From Alistipes sp. (GTDB lineage: Bacteria > Bacteroidota > Bacteroidia > Bacteroidales > Rikenellaceae), in contig JAIECN010000024.1 in NCBI GenBank assembly GCA_029068505.1, positions 31,961-74,571 on the forward strand: 42,611 nt of DNA, written 5' to 3'. A model generated the notes under the pieces. That model saw nothing but the letters and a program-made list of their open reading frames with translations. It did no database searches and was not told where the DNA came from. Shown one piece after another: positions 10,610 through 19,927 of this stretch. The position numbers were made by a program, and so were the translations under genes. Position 1 is the first letter of the stretch, and every line of letters begins with the position of its first letter.

Positions 10610-10927
10610 ATCCGTTTCCGCTCCGAACGGCGGACGACTTCACCCACGCGCCACCCACGCTCCATCCACGCTCACCCACGTGTCATCCACGCGCGGCCGG
10701 CCATTTCTTGTGTGCCGGCTGCGCGGTCGATTCTTTCTGCGCATCGGCCGGGTGCGCGCGGTCGATTGTTTTTTGCATGCCGGCCCCGGCCGCATTCTTC
10801 TCCTCCCGGTGTTTTCCGCCGCTTCGTCCGCTATGCAGTTAGCGTAAAAGACGGCTGCTCCGAATCGGGCGTACAGCAGGGTGACGGGGCGAAGCCGCCG
10901 ACACTTAGCGTAAAAGTGGCGATAAGG

Positions 10928-10958
10928 TTGTTTTTTCGGCGAAAATTGCTTAATTTTA
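10928..10958 (+). promoter_or_regulatory. Putative promoter of the Nudix regulator/xyl locus
   Basis: TTG-N20-TAATTTTA, 29 nt before ATG 10988. Confidence 0.45.
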
Positions 10959-10987
10959 CAATCACAACCTAACCGCGCCGACCTTTC

Positions 10988-11734
10988 ATGTCTCTCCAGA
11001 TGAACCAATCGCTCTCGGTCGACTGCGCCGTCTTCGGATTCGACGGCCGGTCGCTCAAGGTCTTGCTCGTCGAGCGGCGCGATTACGATCCCGACACCCA
11101 CCTCGACCGGCTCAAGCTGCCCGGCGCCATGATTCAGGAGAACGAGACACTCCCCGCTGCGGCCAGCCGCGTGCTCGCCGAGGCGACCGGGTTGCGCGAA
11201 ATCTACCTCAAGCAGATGGAGATATTCTCCGACCCCGCCCGTGTGGCCGGCAAGGAGTTGGAGTGGATCAACCGTTACCATGGCATCCGCACCGAGCGCG
11301 TGGTGACCGTGGGTTACTATGCCTTGGTCAAACTCGACGGCCGCGTGGTCGCCTATACCGACGGCAAGGGCGCCCAGTGGGTCGAGGTCGAAGCCATCCA
11401 GCGGTTGGCGATGGATCACAAGCAGATTCTGGCCGCCGCCCTGGCTCATCTGTGCCGCGAGATGTTGCAGTCGCCCGTGGCGTTCGAGTTGCTGCCCCGC
11501 AAGTTTACGATCCGCGAGTTGCAGAACCTCTATGCGGCCGTGTTGGGCATCGAGATCGACAACCGCAATTTCCGCAAGAAGATTCTTTCGTCGGGATTCC
11601 TCGCGCCCACCGGCGAGCAGGAGCAGGGCGTGGCGCACAAGCCCGCGCAATATTATACGTTCGATCGGCAGGCCTATAAGAAGGCCCTCAAGCAGAAGCT
11701 GCGGTTGGATTTCATCAACAGTTGGCGTTATTGA
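10988..11734 (+). CDS. Nudix-domain transcriptional regulator (NrtR/AraR-like), probable xylose/pentose regulator
   Basis: N-terminal Nudix-like fold (VDCAVFGFDGRSLKVLLVERRDYDPDTHLDRLKLPGAMIQENETLPAAASRVLAEATGL) plus C-terminal wHTH; adjacent to xylBAE. Confidence 0.85.
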   Translation: MSLQMNQSLSVDCAVFGFDGRSLKVLLVERRDYDPDTHLDRLKLPGAMIQENETLPAAASRVLAEATGLREIYLKQMEIFSDPARVAGKELEWINRYHGIRTERVVTVGYYALVKLDGRVVAYTDGKGAQWVEVEAIQRLAMDHKQILAAALAHLCREMLQSPVAFELLPRKFTIRELQNLYAAVLGIEIDNRNFRKKILSSGFLAPTGEQEQGVAHKPAQYYTFDRQAYKKALKQKLRLDFINSWRY

Positions 11735-11742
11735 AACAAATC

Positions 11743-13242
11743 ATGAATACGAATATGAAAACTTTAGGTATCGATATCGGTTCTTCGTCGGTCAAGGTCT
11801 CGTTGTTGGACGTGGAGAGCGGGCGTTGCGTCGCGTCGTCGACCAATCCTTCGCAGGAGATGCCCATCGACGCTCCGCAGTCCGGCTGGGCCGAGCAAGA
11901 CCCCGAAATGTGGTGGCGCTACGCGGTGGAGGGTATCCGCAGCATCGCCGCGGCAGGCCATTCCATGCAGGAGGTGCGGGCCGTCGGCATCACTTACCAA
12001 ATGCACGGTCTGGTCTGCGTCGACAGCTATGGAGCGCCCTTGCGCAAGGCGATCATCTGGTGCGATTCGCGCGCCGTCGGGATCGGCGCCGAGGCGCTGG
12101 AGGCTGTCGGGCGCGATTTCTGCCTGGAACATGCGCTCAATTCGCCGGGCAACTTCACGGCTTCCAAGCTGGCATGGGTCAAGCGCAACGAACCCGATGT
12201 GTTCGCCCGCATCGACAAGTTCATGTTGCCGGGCGATTACATCGCTTATAAGCTCTCAGGCGAGGTTTCGACCACTTGCAGCGGCCTTTCCGAGCAGATT
12301 CTCTGGGATTTCAAGGAGGAGCGGCGCGCCGATTTCGTGGCCGATCATTACGGCATTCCCCATGCGATGATCCCCGATGCCGGGGTTTCGATCGGTGTCG
12401 GCGGCCATACGGACAAGGCGACGGAAGATGCGCTCGGCATCCCCGCCGGCACGCCCATCAGCTACCGCGCCGGCGACCAGCCCAACAACGCCTTTTCGCT
12501 CAATGTCATGGAGGCGGGCGAGATCGCCGCTACGGGCGGCACCAGCGGCGTGGTCTACGGCGTGGTCGACACGCCCGAGGCCGATCCCAAGTCGCGCGTC
12601 AATACGTTCGTCCACGTCAACCATACGGCGCAGAACCCGCGTTACGGGATTCTGCTCTGCATCAACGGCACGGGCATCCTCAATTCATGGGTGCGGCGCC
12701 ATATCGTCCAGCAGACGGTCGACTACGCCGAGATGAACCGCCTGGCCGAGCAGGCGCCGGCCGGTTGCGACGGCTTGTCGATGCTGCCGTTCGGCAACGG
12801 CGCCGAGCGCATGCTCGAAAACCGCTGCATCGGCGCTGCGGTCGAGGGGATCGATTTCAACCGCCACACGACGGCCCATTTGTTGCGTGCGGCGCAGGAG
12901 GGCATCGCTTTCTCGTTCCGCTATGGCATCGACATCATGCGGTCGCTGGGTTTGAAGCCCGACGTGATCCGTGCCGGCCGGGCCAACCTGTTCCTTTCGC
13001 CGCTTTTCCGGCGCACGCTGGCTACGCTTACCGGTGCCCGCATCGAGTTGTTCGACACCGACGGCGCGTTGGGCGCGGCCCGCGGCGCCGCTCTGGGGGC
13101 CGGGTTGTATCGGTCGCGCGAGGAGGCGTTCGCGTCGCTTACCCGTCTGGAGGTCGTCGAACCTGCGGCTGCCGACCGCGAAGCCTTGGAAGAGGCCTAC
13201 GCACGATGGAAGCAGGTGCTGGAAACAAAAATCGGGATTTGA
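11743..13242 (+). CDS. xylB: Xylulokinase (FGGY family)
   Basis: LGIDIGSSSVKVSLLD, WAEQDPEMWW, GGTSGVVYGV; followed by xylA. Start at ATG 11743 or 11755 (the ORF track gives 11722). Confidence 0.92.
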   Translation: MNTNMKTLGIDIGSSSVKVSLLDVESGRCVASSTNPSQEMPIDAPQSGWAEQDPEMWWRYAVEGIRSIAAAGHSMQEVRAVGITYQMHGLVCVDSYGAPLRKAIIWCDSRAVGIGAEALEAVGRDFCLEHALNSPGNFTASKLAWVKRNEPDVFARIDKFMLPGDYIAYKLSGEVSTTCSGLSEQILWDFKEERRADFVADHYGIPHAMIPDAGVSIGVGGHTDKATEDALGIPAGTPISYRAGDQPNNAFSLNVMEAGEIAATGGTSGVVYGVVDTPEADPKSRVNTFVHVNHTAQNPRYGILLCINGTGILNSWVRRHIVQQTVDYAEMNRLAEQAPAGCDGLSMLPFGNGAERMLENRCIGAAVEGIDFNRHTTAHLLRAAQEGIAFSFRYGIDIMRSLGLKPDVIRAGRANLFLSPLFRRTLATLTGARIELFDTDGALGAARGAALGAGLYRSREEAFASLTRLEVVEPAAADREALEEAYARWKQVLETKIGI

Positions 13243-13326
13243 CCGCGGTGCCGGCTTCCGTGAGGGCCGCATCGAATATGCAGTTGCGAATCATGATTTA
13301 AAATATCTTTAAAAAACATTATTATT

Positions 13327-14637
13327 ATGGCAAAAACTTATTTCCCCACCGTGGGCAAGATCGCGTTCGAGGGCGCAAGTTCCAAAAATCCGATGGCATT
13401 CCGCTATTATGAACCCGAACGTGTGGTCAAAGGCCGCAAGATGAAGGATTGGCTGCGTTTCTCGATGGCCTGGTGGCATACGCTCTGCGCCGAGGGCGGC
13501 GACCAGTTCGGCGGCGGCACGAAGAAGTTCCCTTGGAACGAGGCGGCCTGCCCCATCGAGCGTGCCAAGGCCAAGATGGACGCCGGTTTCGAGTTCATGC
13601 AGAAGATGGGCATCGAGTACTACTGCTTCCACGACGTCGACCTGGTGGACGAAGATCCCGATCCCGCCAAGTACGAGGCGAACCTCAAGGAGATCGTAGC
13701 CTACGCCAAGCAGAAGCAGGCCGAGACGGGCATCAAGCTGCTGTGGGGTACGGCCAACGTCTTTTCGAACGGCCGTTACATGAACGGCGCTTCGACCAAC
13801 CCCGATTTCGACACGGCGGCCCGCGCCATGCTTCAGATCAAGAACGCCATCGACGCCACGATCGAGCTGGGCGGCGAGAACTACGTCTTCTGGGGCGGCC
13901 GCGAGGGTTACATGTCGCTGCTCAACACCGACATGAAGCGCGAGAAGGAGCACATGGCCACCATGCTGACCATGGCCCGCGACTACGCCCGTTCGAAGGG
14001 TTTCAAGGGCAACTTCCTCATCGAGCCGAAGCCCATGGAGCCGATGAAGCACCAGTACGACGTCGACACCGAGACGGTCGTCGGCTTCCTGCGCGCTCAC
14101 GGCTTGGACAAGGATTTCAAGGTCAACATCGAGGTCAACCACGCCACGCTGGCCGGCCATACGTTCGAGCATGAGTTGCAGTGCGCCGTCGACGCCGGCA
14201 TGCTGGGGTCGATCGACGCCAACCGCGGCGACTACCAGAACGGCTGGGACACCGACCAGTTCCCCATCGACCTCTACGAGATGGTCCAGGCCATGATGGT
14301 GATCGTACGCGGCGGCGGTTTGCAGGGCGGCGGCACCAACTTCGACGCCAAGACGCGCCGCAACTCGACCGACCCCGAAGACCTCTTCATCGCCCACATC
14401 GCTGCGATGGACATCATGGCCCGCGCCTTGTTGATCGCTGCCGATCTGTTGGAGAACTCGCCCTACGAGAAGATGCTCGCCGAGCGCTACGCTTCCTACG
14501 ACAAGGGCGAGGGCAAGGCCTTCGAGGAGGGCAAGCTCACCCTGGAGCAGGTGGCCGAGTATGCCCGCAAGCACGAACCCGTTCAGCACAGCGGCAAGCA
14601 GGAGCTGTACGAGGCGATCGTCAACATGTACATCTAA
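13327..14637 (+). CDS. xylA: Xylose isomerase
   Basis: [50 protein letters not shown]. Confidence 0.97.
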   Translation: MAKTYFPTVGKIAFEGASSKNPMAFRYYEPERVVKGRKMKDWLRFSMAWWHTLCAEGGDQFGGGTKKFPWNEAACPIERAKAKMDAGFEFMQKMGIEYYCFHDVDLVDEDPDPAKYEANLKEIVAYAKQKQAETGIKLLWGTANVFSNGRYMNGASTNPDFDTAARAMLQIKNAIDATIELGGENYVFWGGREGYMSLLNTDMKREKEHMATMLTMARDYARSKGFKGNFLIEPKPMEPMKHQYDVDTETVVGFLRAHGLDKDFKVNIEVNHATLAGHTFEHELQCAVDAGMLGSIDANRGDYQNGWDTDQFPIDLYEMVQAMMVIVRGGGLQGGGTNFDAKTRRNSTDPEDLFIAHIAAMDIMARALLIAADLLENSPYEKMLAERYASYDKGEGKAFEEGKLTLEQVAEYARKHEPVQHSGKQELYEAIVNMYI

Positions 14638-14643
14638 ATCCCG

Positions 14644-14685
14644 TTCGGAGCGGAGGGCGTGCAGCTCTCCGCTCCGAATTTTTTT
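14644..14685 (+). terminator. Intrinsic terminator between xylA and xylE
   Basis: TTCGGAGCGGAG - 11 nt - CTCCGCTCCGAA (12-bp perfect stem) followed by TTTTTTT. Confidence 0.8.
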
Positions 14686-14714
14686 ACAACCCTACCTTTA
14701 AAACTCCGACCAAA

Positions 14715-16127
14715 ATGACCGATCCAAAAACCGGCAGCCGCCTTTATCTGTTCTCCATCGTCCTGGTGGCGATCATCGGCGGTTTGCTCTTCGGCTACGA
14801 CACCGCTGTGGTGTCGGGTGCCGAAAAAGCTCTCGAAAACTTCTTCCAAGGCGGCTTGGGCGCGCTCTACACTTCGGGTTGGCACGGCTTCACGGCCTCC
14901 AGCGCGTTGCTGGGCTGCGTGATCGGCGGTGCGATCTCCGGTCTGCTCGCCTCGCGCTTCGGCCGCAAGCGTTCGCTGCTCGTCGCCGCGATGCTCTTTT
15001 TCGTCTCGGCCCTCGGGTCGTGGTGCCCCGAAAGCGGGGTGCTGCCCTACGGCGAGGCGTCGAAAACCCTGCTCGTGGTGTTCAATTTCTACCGCATCCT
15101 CGGCGGCATCGGCGTGGGTCTGGCTTCGGCCGTGTGCCCGATGTACATCGCTGAGATTTCGCCCGCCCGCATCCGCGGCACGCTCGTGTCGTGCAACCAG
15201 TTCGCCATCATCTTCGGCATGCTGGTGGTGTACTTCGTCAATTACATGATCCGCAATTCGTTGGGCGAGAGCACCGAGGCCATCCAGTCCGCCATGAACG
15301 CCATCGGTTGGCGCCGCATGTTCGTCAGCGAGGCTTTCCCCGCCGGCATCTTCGGGCTGCTGGTGCTCTTCATCCCCGAGACGCCCCGTTTCCTGGCTCT
15401 GAAGGGCCGCGACGAGAAGGCCTATTCGATCCTCGCCCACATCAACGGTGCGGACGAGGCCCGTTCGATCCTCGACCAGATCAAGGCTACGGTGCACGAG
15501 AAGCGCGAGCATATCTTCGCCTACGGCATCGCCGTGGTCGTCATCGGCGTTCTGCTGTCGTTCTTCCAGCAGGCCGTGGGCATCAACGTCGTGTTGTACT
15601 ATGCGCCCCGCATCTTCGAGAATATGGGCGCTTCGGGCGACGCTTCGATGATGCAGACCGTGGTCATGGGCGTCGTGAACATCATCTTCACGGTCGTCGC
15701 CATCTTCACGGTCGACCGCATGGGCCGCAAACCGTTGCTCATCATCGGCTCGGTCGGCATGATGGTCGGCATGATCGCTCTGGCCGCGTTGTCGTTCACC
15801 GATTCCATCGGCATGGCGGCCTTGGTTTTCATCATCATCTACACCGCTTCGTTCATGATGTCGTGGGGGCCGATCTGCTGGGTGTTGATCGCCGAAATCT
15901 TCCCCAACACCATCCGTTCGCAGGCCGTGGCCATCGCCGTGGCGGCGCAGTGGATATCCAACTTCCTCGTCTCGGCCACGTTCCCTTCGTTGAGCGCCTG
16001 GAGCGTCGGCGGCACTTATTGCATCTATGCGTTGATGTCGTTGCTTTCGGCACTCTTCGTGTGGCGTTGGGTCCCCGAGACCAAGGGCAAGACCTTGGAG
16101 GAGATGTCGCAGTTGTGGAAAAAATAG
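14715..16127 (+). CDS. xylE: D-xylose/proton symporter-like MFS sugar transporter
   Basis: GGLLFGYDTAVVSGAEKAL, RFGRKRSLL, PETPRFL, DRMGRKPLL, PETKGKTLEEM sugar porter motifs; third member of the xylBA cluster. The ORF track starts too early (14181). Confidence 0.92.
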   Translation: MTDPKTGSRLYLFSIVLVAIIGGLLFGYDTAVVSGAEKALENFFQGGLGALYTSGWHGFTASSALLGCVIGGAISGLLASRFGRKRSLLVAAMLFFVSALGSWCPESGVLPYGEASKTLLVVFNFYRILGGIGVGLASAVCPMYIAEISPARIRGTLVSCNQFAIIFGMLVVYFVNYMIRNSLGESTEAIQSAMNAIGWRRMFVSEAFPAGIFGLLVLFIPETPRFLALKGRDEKAYSILAHINGADEARSILDQIKATVHEKREHIFAYGIAVVVIGVLLSFFQQAVGINVVLYYAPRIFENMGASGDASMMQTVVMGVVNIIFTVVAIFTVDRMGRKPLLIIGSVGMMVGMIALAALSFTDSIGMAALVFIIIYTASFMMSWGPICWVLIAEIFPNTIRSQAVAIAVAAQWISNFLVSATFPSLSAWSVGGTYCIYALMSLLSALFVWRWVPETKGKTLEEMSQLWKK

Positions 16128-16152
16128 CTCGTCGCATTTTTCCGACTTACCG

Positions 16153-16189
16153 AAAGTTCCGGTGCCGCAAAGGTTCCGGAACTTTTTTT
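16153..16189 (+). terminator. Intrinsic terminator downstream of xylE
   Basis: AAAGTTCCGG...CCGGAACTTT followed by TTTT. Confidence 0.75.
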
Positions 16190-16326
16190 GCGGATGCGCA
16201 TGCGTACCATACGACGTCGATGCCCGCGGCCTGCGTTTTTTCGGCGCCGGACCGCCTGCCGGGGCTTTGCGGCGCCGGTTCGGGCAGGAATATCGGTTTA
16301 AGTTTTCTTTTTTTGATTATTAGTTC

Positions 16327-16334
16327 TATCTTTG
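16327..16334 (+). promoter_or_regulatory. Putative -7 box for the TPP riboswitch transcript
   Basis: TATCTTTG just upstream of the riboswitch. Confidence 0.45.
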
Positions 16335-16345
16335 CCCCCGATATT

Positions 16346-16422
16346 TCGAAGGGGTGCCTTACTATCAGGCTGAGATTATACCCATTGAACCGGATACGGG
16401 TAATGCCGAAACCGGGAATACG
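16346..16422 (+). ncRNA. TPP riboswitch (THI element)
   Basis: GGGGTGCC...GGCTGAGATTATACCCATTGAACCGGATACGGGTAATGCCGAAACCGGGAA matches THI-box core elements (CUGAGA, ACCC..GAAC..GGGUAAUGCC..GGGAA); lies directly upstream of a TonB receptor/PnuC pair. Confidence 0.96.
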
Positions 16423-16475
16423 CGTAATCGACACACATACCCCTTTTCATTCTTTAACCCAAAATTAAAGTATCT

Positions 16476-18866
16476 ATGAAAAGGTTTCTACTACCCATCG
16501 CGGCCTTGGCCTTGTGCCAGGTTGTCCATGCCGGGCACTTCGCCGTGTCCCGATGCGAAGAATTGCCCGAGGAGAGGGGCGTCGCCGCGCCGGCTTCGCA
16601 GGACGTATCGTTTTCCGAGGGGCTGCCGGCTTCCGATGCCGTGCATCCCGACGATTCCGTGCGCATGTACCGGCTCCAGGAGATCGAGGTGACCGCCACG
16701 CGCGCCACCGGGTCTACGCCCGTGGCCTATTCTTCCGTTTCGCGCGAGGAGATCGCCCGCAACAGCTTCGGTTACGACATCCCCTCCGTGCTGGCCCTCA
16801 CGCCCTCGATGATCGCCACCAACGAAACCGGCATCGGCATCGGCGGCACTTCGATGCGGCTGCGCGGCACGGACGCCACGCGTCTGAACGTGACCATCAA
16901 CGGCGTGCCGATGAACAACCCCGATTCCCATTCGATGTATTGGTACGATACGCCCGACCTCGTCTCGGCCGTCGGCGACATGCAGATCCAGCGCGGCGCC
17001 GGCATCTCGACCAACGGCACCGGAGCGTTCGGCGGCGCCATCAACATGACCACCGAGACGCTTTCTACCCAATTCGGCGGTTCGGCGTCGCTCTCCTACG
17101 GGTCGTATAACACCAACAAGCAGGCCGTGCATTTCTCGTCGGGGTTGTTGGGCGGCCATTGGGCGCTCGACGGACGCCTCACGCACATCGGGTCGGAGGG
17201 TTACATCGACCGCGGCTCCACCGATCTGTGTTCCTACATGTTCCAGGCCGGTTACTACGGGGGCAGCACGATGGTCAAGTTCGTTTCGTTCGGCGGCAAG
17301 GCCAAAACCTACCTCACTTACAACGGCGTCTCCAAGGAGGATATGGCCCGGTACGGGCGTCGTTATCACGACAGCGGTCAGTATGCGACTTCCGACGGCC
17401 CGTTCACGCTCTACGACAAGAAAGGCAATCCCTATCATGTCGACTATTACGACGACCAGACCGACAACTATCTGCAAATCAATAACCAGTTGCTTTTCAA
17501 CCATACGTTCAACAAGGAGTGGTCGATGAACGCCACCGCGTTCTATACCTACGGCGACGGTTTCTACAAGCAGTATAAGGACGACGCCAAGCTCGTGGAG
17601 TACGGCTTCGCCGACGACGTGGCGTTCGACAGCGAGGGCAACAAGGTGCGCAAGGACTTGATCCGCAAGAAGGTGATGCGCAACCACCTGGGCGGTCTCA
17701 ACGCCGCGGCGCATTATCATGCCCGGACGGTGGATGTGTCGTTCGGCGGTTCGTACAGTTATTATTCGTGCCCGCATTGGGGCGAGTTGGAGTGGATCGA
17801 CGGCGGTGTAGAGTTCGACCGCAATGCCGCCTGGTATTATAACGATGTCAACAAGCACGATTTCAACATCTTCGGACGTGCCAACTGGACGGTGGCCGAG
17901 GGGTTGAACCTCTTCGCCGACTTGCAGTACCGCTATGTGAGCTACGAGGCTTGGGGCGTGAACGACAACTATGTCTCCTCGTCGGTCGGCATGCAGCCCA
18001 TCGACGTGGACAAGCGCTACCACTTCTTCAACCCGCATGCCGGTCTGACTTACAGCTTCGCCAAGCACCACACCCTTTTCGCGTCGTTCGCCATCGCGCA
18101 GAAGGAACCCACGCGCGGCGACTTCACGGATCGCTACATGTATGCCGACGACGACAGCTATCCCTCCTCGGAGAAGATGTTCGACTATGAGATCGGCTAC
18201 CGCTTCGAGCTGCCGGCCGTGACCGTCGGGGCCAACCTCTATTACATGTACTACAAGAACCAGCTGGTCAAGACCGGCCGCATCAACGACAACTACGACG
18301 CGTTGAACATCAACGTGCCCAAGAGCTACCGCCGCGGCATCGAGCTTTCGGCCGCCTGGCGCGCGCTGCCTTGGTTCACGGTCGGCGCCAACGCCACTTT
18401 CTCGCAGAACCGCATCAAGAATTATGTGGACAAGGTGGTGGACTACGCCGTCGAGGGCAACGTCACGGACGACGGCTACGGCTACCACACCCGGGAAATG
18501 GGCACCACGCGCATCTCCTATTCGCCCGAGACCATGGGGTCGCTGTTCCTCGATTTCCACATCCGGGGTTTCGAGGCTTTGTTGCATACGCAGTATGTCG
18601 GCGAGCAGTATTTCACCAACTTTGCCAATCCCGACATGCGGTTGGACAGCTATTGCGTCACCAACCTCAATCTGGGCTACACGCTCCGCACCCGCGCGGC
18701 CCGCAGCGTGCGTTTCGGCGTGGCGATCTACAACTTGTTCGACGCCCGCTACGAGAGCAACGGCTACGGCTGGTCGGAGTCTTACGAGGGCGTGCGCACC
18801 GACCATGCGTTCTACTTCCCGCAGGCGCCGCTCCATGTGCTGGCCAACGTGACGGTCAAATTCTGA
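16476..18866 (+). CDS. TonB-dependent outer-membrane receptor, probable thiamine uptake
   Basis: Signal peptide, plug domain (EIEVTATRATGSTP...SVLALTPSMIATNETGIGIGGTSMRLRGTDATRLNVTINGVPMNNPDS), C-terminal beta-barrel ending ...LANVTVKF; preceded by a TPP riboswitch. Confidence 0.93.
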   Translation: MKRFLLPIAALALCQVVHAGHFAVSRCEELPEERGVAAPASQDVSFSEGLPASDAVHPDDSVRMYRLQEIEVTATRATGSTPVAYSSVSREEIARNSFGYDIPSVLALTPSMIATNETGIGIGGTSMRLRGTDATRLNVTINGVPMNNPDSHSMYWYDTPDLVSAVGDMQIQRGAGISTNGTGAFGGAINMTTETLSTQFGGSASLSYGSYNTNKQAVHFSSGLLGGHWALDGRLTHIGSEGYIDRGSTDLCSYMFQAGYYGGSTMVKFVSFGGKAKTYLTYNGVSKEDMARYGRRYHDSGQYATSDGPFTLYDKKGNPYHVDYYDDQTDNYLQINNQLLFNHTFNKEWSMNATAFYTYGDGFYKQYKDDAKLVEYGFADDVAFDSEGNKVRKDLIRKKVMRNHLGGLNAAAHYHARTVDVSFGGSYSYYSCPHWGELEWIDGGVEFDRNAAWYYNDVNKHDFNIFGRANWTVAEGLNLFADLQYRYVSYEAWGVNDNYVSSSVGMQPIDVDKRYHFFNPHAGLTYSFAKHHTLFASFAIAQKEPTRGDFTDRYMYADDDSYPSSEKMFDYEIGYRFELPAVTVGANLYYMYYKNQLVKTGRINDNYDALNINVPKSYRRGIELSAAWRALPWFTVGANATFSQNRIKNYVDKVVDYAVEGNVTDDGYGYHTREMGTTRISYSPETMGSLFLDFHIRGFEALLHTQYVGEQYFTNFANPDMRLDSYCVTNLNLGYTLRTRAARSVRFGVAIYNLFDARYESNGYGWSESYEGVRTDHAFYFPQAPLHVLANVTVKF

Positions 18867-18936
18867 ATGGAACGCTGAAAGCAGGGGGCGGCTGCTATCC
18901 GCACCGCTTTCTGCTTTCGATTTTTACCTTGTCGAA

Positions 18937-19506
18937 GTGGACATAAAATTGTTTTTGCAAATCGTCGGCGTCGTGCTCGGACTGCTCTACCTTTGGTTGG
19001 AGTACCGCGCCGACATCCGGTTGTGGATCGTGGGACTCATCATGCCCGTGGTGCATGGCGCGCTTTATTATAAGGCGGGGCTTTATGCCGACTTTTCGAT
19101 GCAGGTCTGCTATGTCTTGGCCGGATTGTACGGGTGGGCCGTGTGGCACAACGCGCCCCGCCGGGGAGCTTCGGCCGTCGCCGTCGCCCATACGCCTTGG
19201 AGGTGGCTCCCGGCGCTCGTCGTGGGCTATGCCGTGCTGCATGCCGCGATCTATGGGCTGCTCGTGCGGTTCACCGACAGCACGGTGCCGTTCTGGGACA
19301 GCCTCACTACGGCGCTTTGCATCGTGGCCTATTGGATGCTTTCGCGCAAGTGGGTCGAGCAGTGGCTCGTGTGGCTGGCGGTCGACATCGTGACGGTGGG
19401 GCTTTATTTCTACAAGGGCATCTCCCTCACAGCCGGTCTCTATGCGCTCTATTCGGTGCTCGCCGTGGCCGGTTACCTGCGCTGGCGCCGCATGGTTGCA
19501 AGATAA
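18937..19506 (+). CDS. pnuT: PnuC-family transporter, probable thiamine transporter PnuT
   Basis: GTG start; PnuC-like LLYLWLEYRADIRLWIVGLIMPVVHGALYYKAGLYADFSMQVCYVLAGLYGWAVW; TPP riboswitch context gives substrate inference. Confidence 0.85.
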   Translation: MDIKLFLQIVGVVLGLLYLWLEYRADIRLWIVGLIMPVVHGALYYKAGLYADFSMQVCYVLAGLYGWAVWHNAPRRGASAVAVAHTPWRWLPALVVGYAVLHAAIYGLLVRFTDSTVPFWDSLTTALCIVAYWMLSRKWVEQWLVWLAVDIVTVGLYFYKGISLTAGLYALYSVLAVAGYLRWRRMVAR

Positions 19507-19510
19507 GCGA

Positions 19511-19543
19511 AGCGGCCCGCCGATGAAGGCGGGCCGCTTTTTT
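19511..19543 (+). terminator. Intrinsic terminator after pnuT
   Basis: AGCGGCCCGCC-GATGAA-GGCGGGCCGCT followed by TTTTT. Confidence 0.85.
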
Positions 19544-19927
19544 CTATTCGGGCAGTCCGTGCTGTTCGACGTAGGCCAGGATTTCGTCGCGCAGCGCCTT
19601 GGGCGCGACGTTCCGCCGCAGCACCAGCAGGTAGGAGTTGCGGATCTGTTCGCGCAGGAACGAGTCGGGCAGGTCGCCGTCGGTGCGTATGCCGTTCCAG
19701 TGTTGTTTGTTGAAGTGGTGCGCCGTGCCGATCTCGGCGTAGCGTTCGCGCAGGCGCAGCGCCTCGTCGGGGTCGCATTTCACGGCGAAGTGCGCGAATT
19801 CGGCCATGTCGGCGCAGGCATACATCTTGCCCCCGATCTTGTAGACGAGCGTCGTTTCGTCGAACGGGGTGCTCTCCTCCGTGAGCGGCAGCGAGAGACA
19901 ATAATCGCGGAATTCCAATACGTCCAT
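19544..19927 (-). CDS. MmcQ/YjbR family DNA-binding protein
   Basis: MDVLEFRDYCLSLPLTEESTPFDETTLVYKIGGKMYACADM ... HHFNKQHWNGI typical of MmcQ/YjbR. Confidence 0.88.
   Translation of the reverse strand: MDVLEFRDYCLSLPLTEESTPFDETTLVYKIGGKMYACADMAEFAHFAVKCDPDEALRLRERYAEIGTAHHFNKQHWNGIRTDGDLPDSFLREQIRNSYLLVLRRNVAPKALRDEILAYVEQHGLPE

Noticed and set aside
13243-13326. TATGCAGTTGCGAATC upstream of xylA as a third copy of the putative xyl operator
   Set aside because: Matches only the first part of the motif and needs a gap; similarity is too weak to claim.
16491-18836. 781-aa minus-strand ORF opposite the TonB receptor
   Set aside because: Shadow ORF; the receptor on plus has signal peptide, plug and barrel plus a TPP riboswitch.
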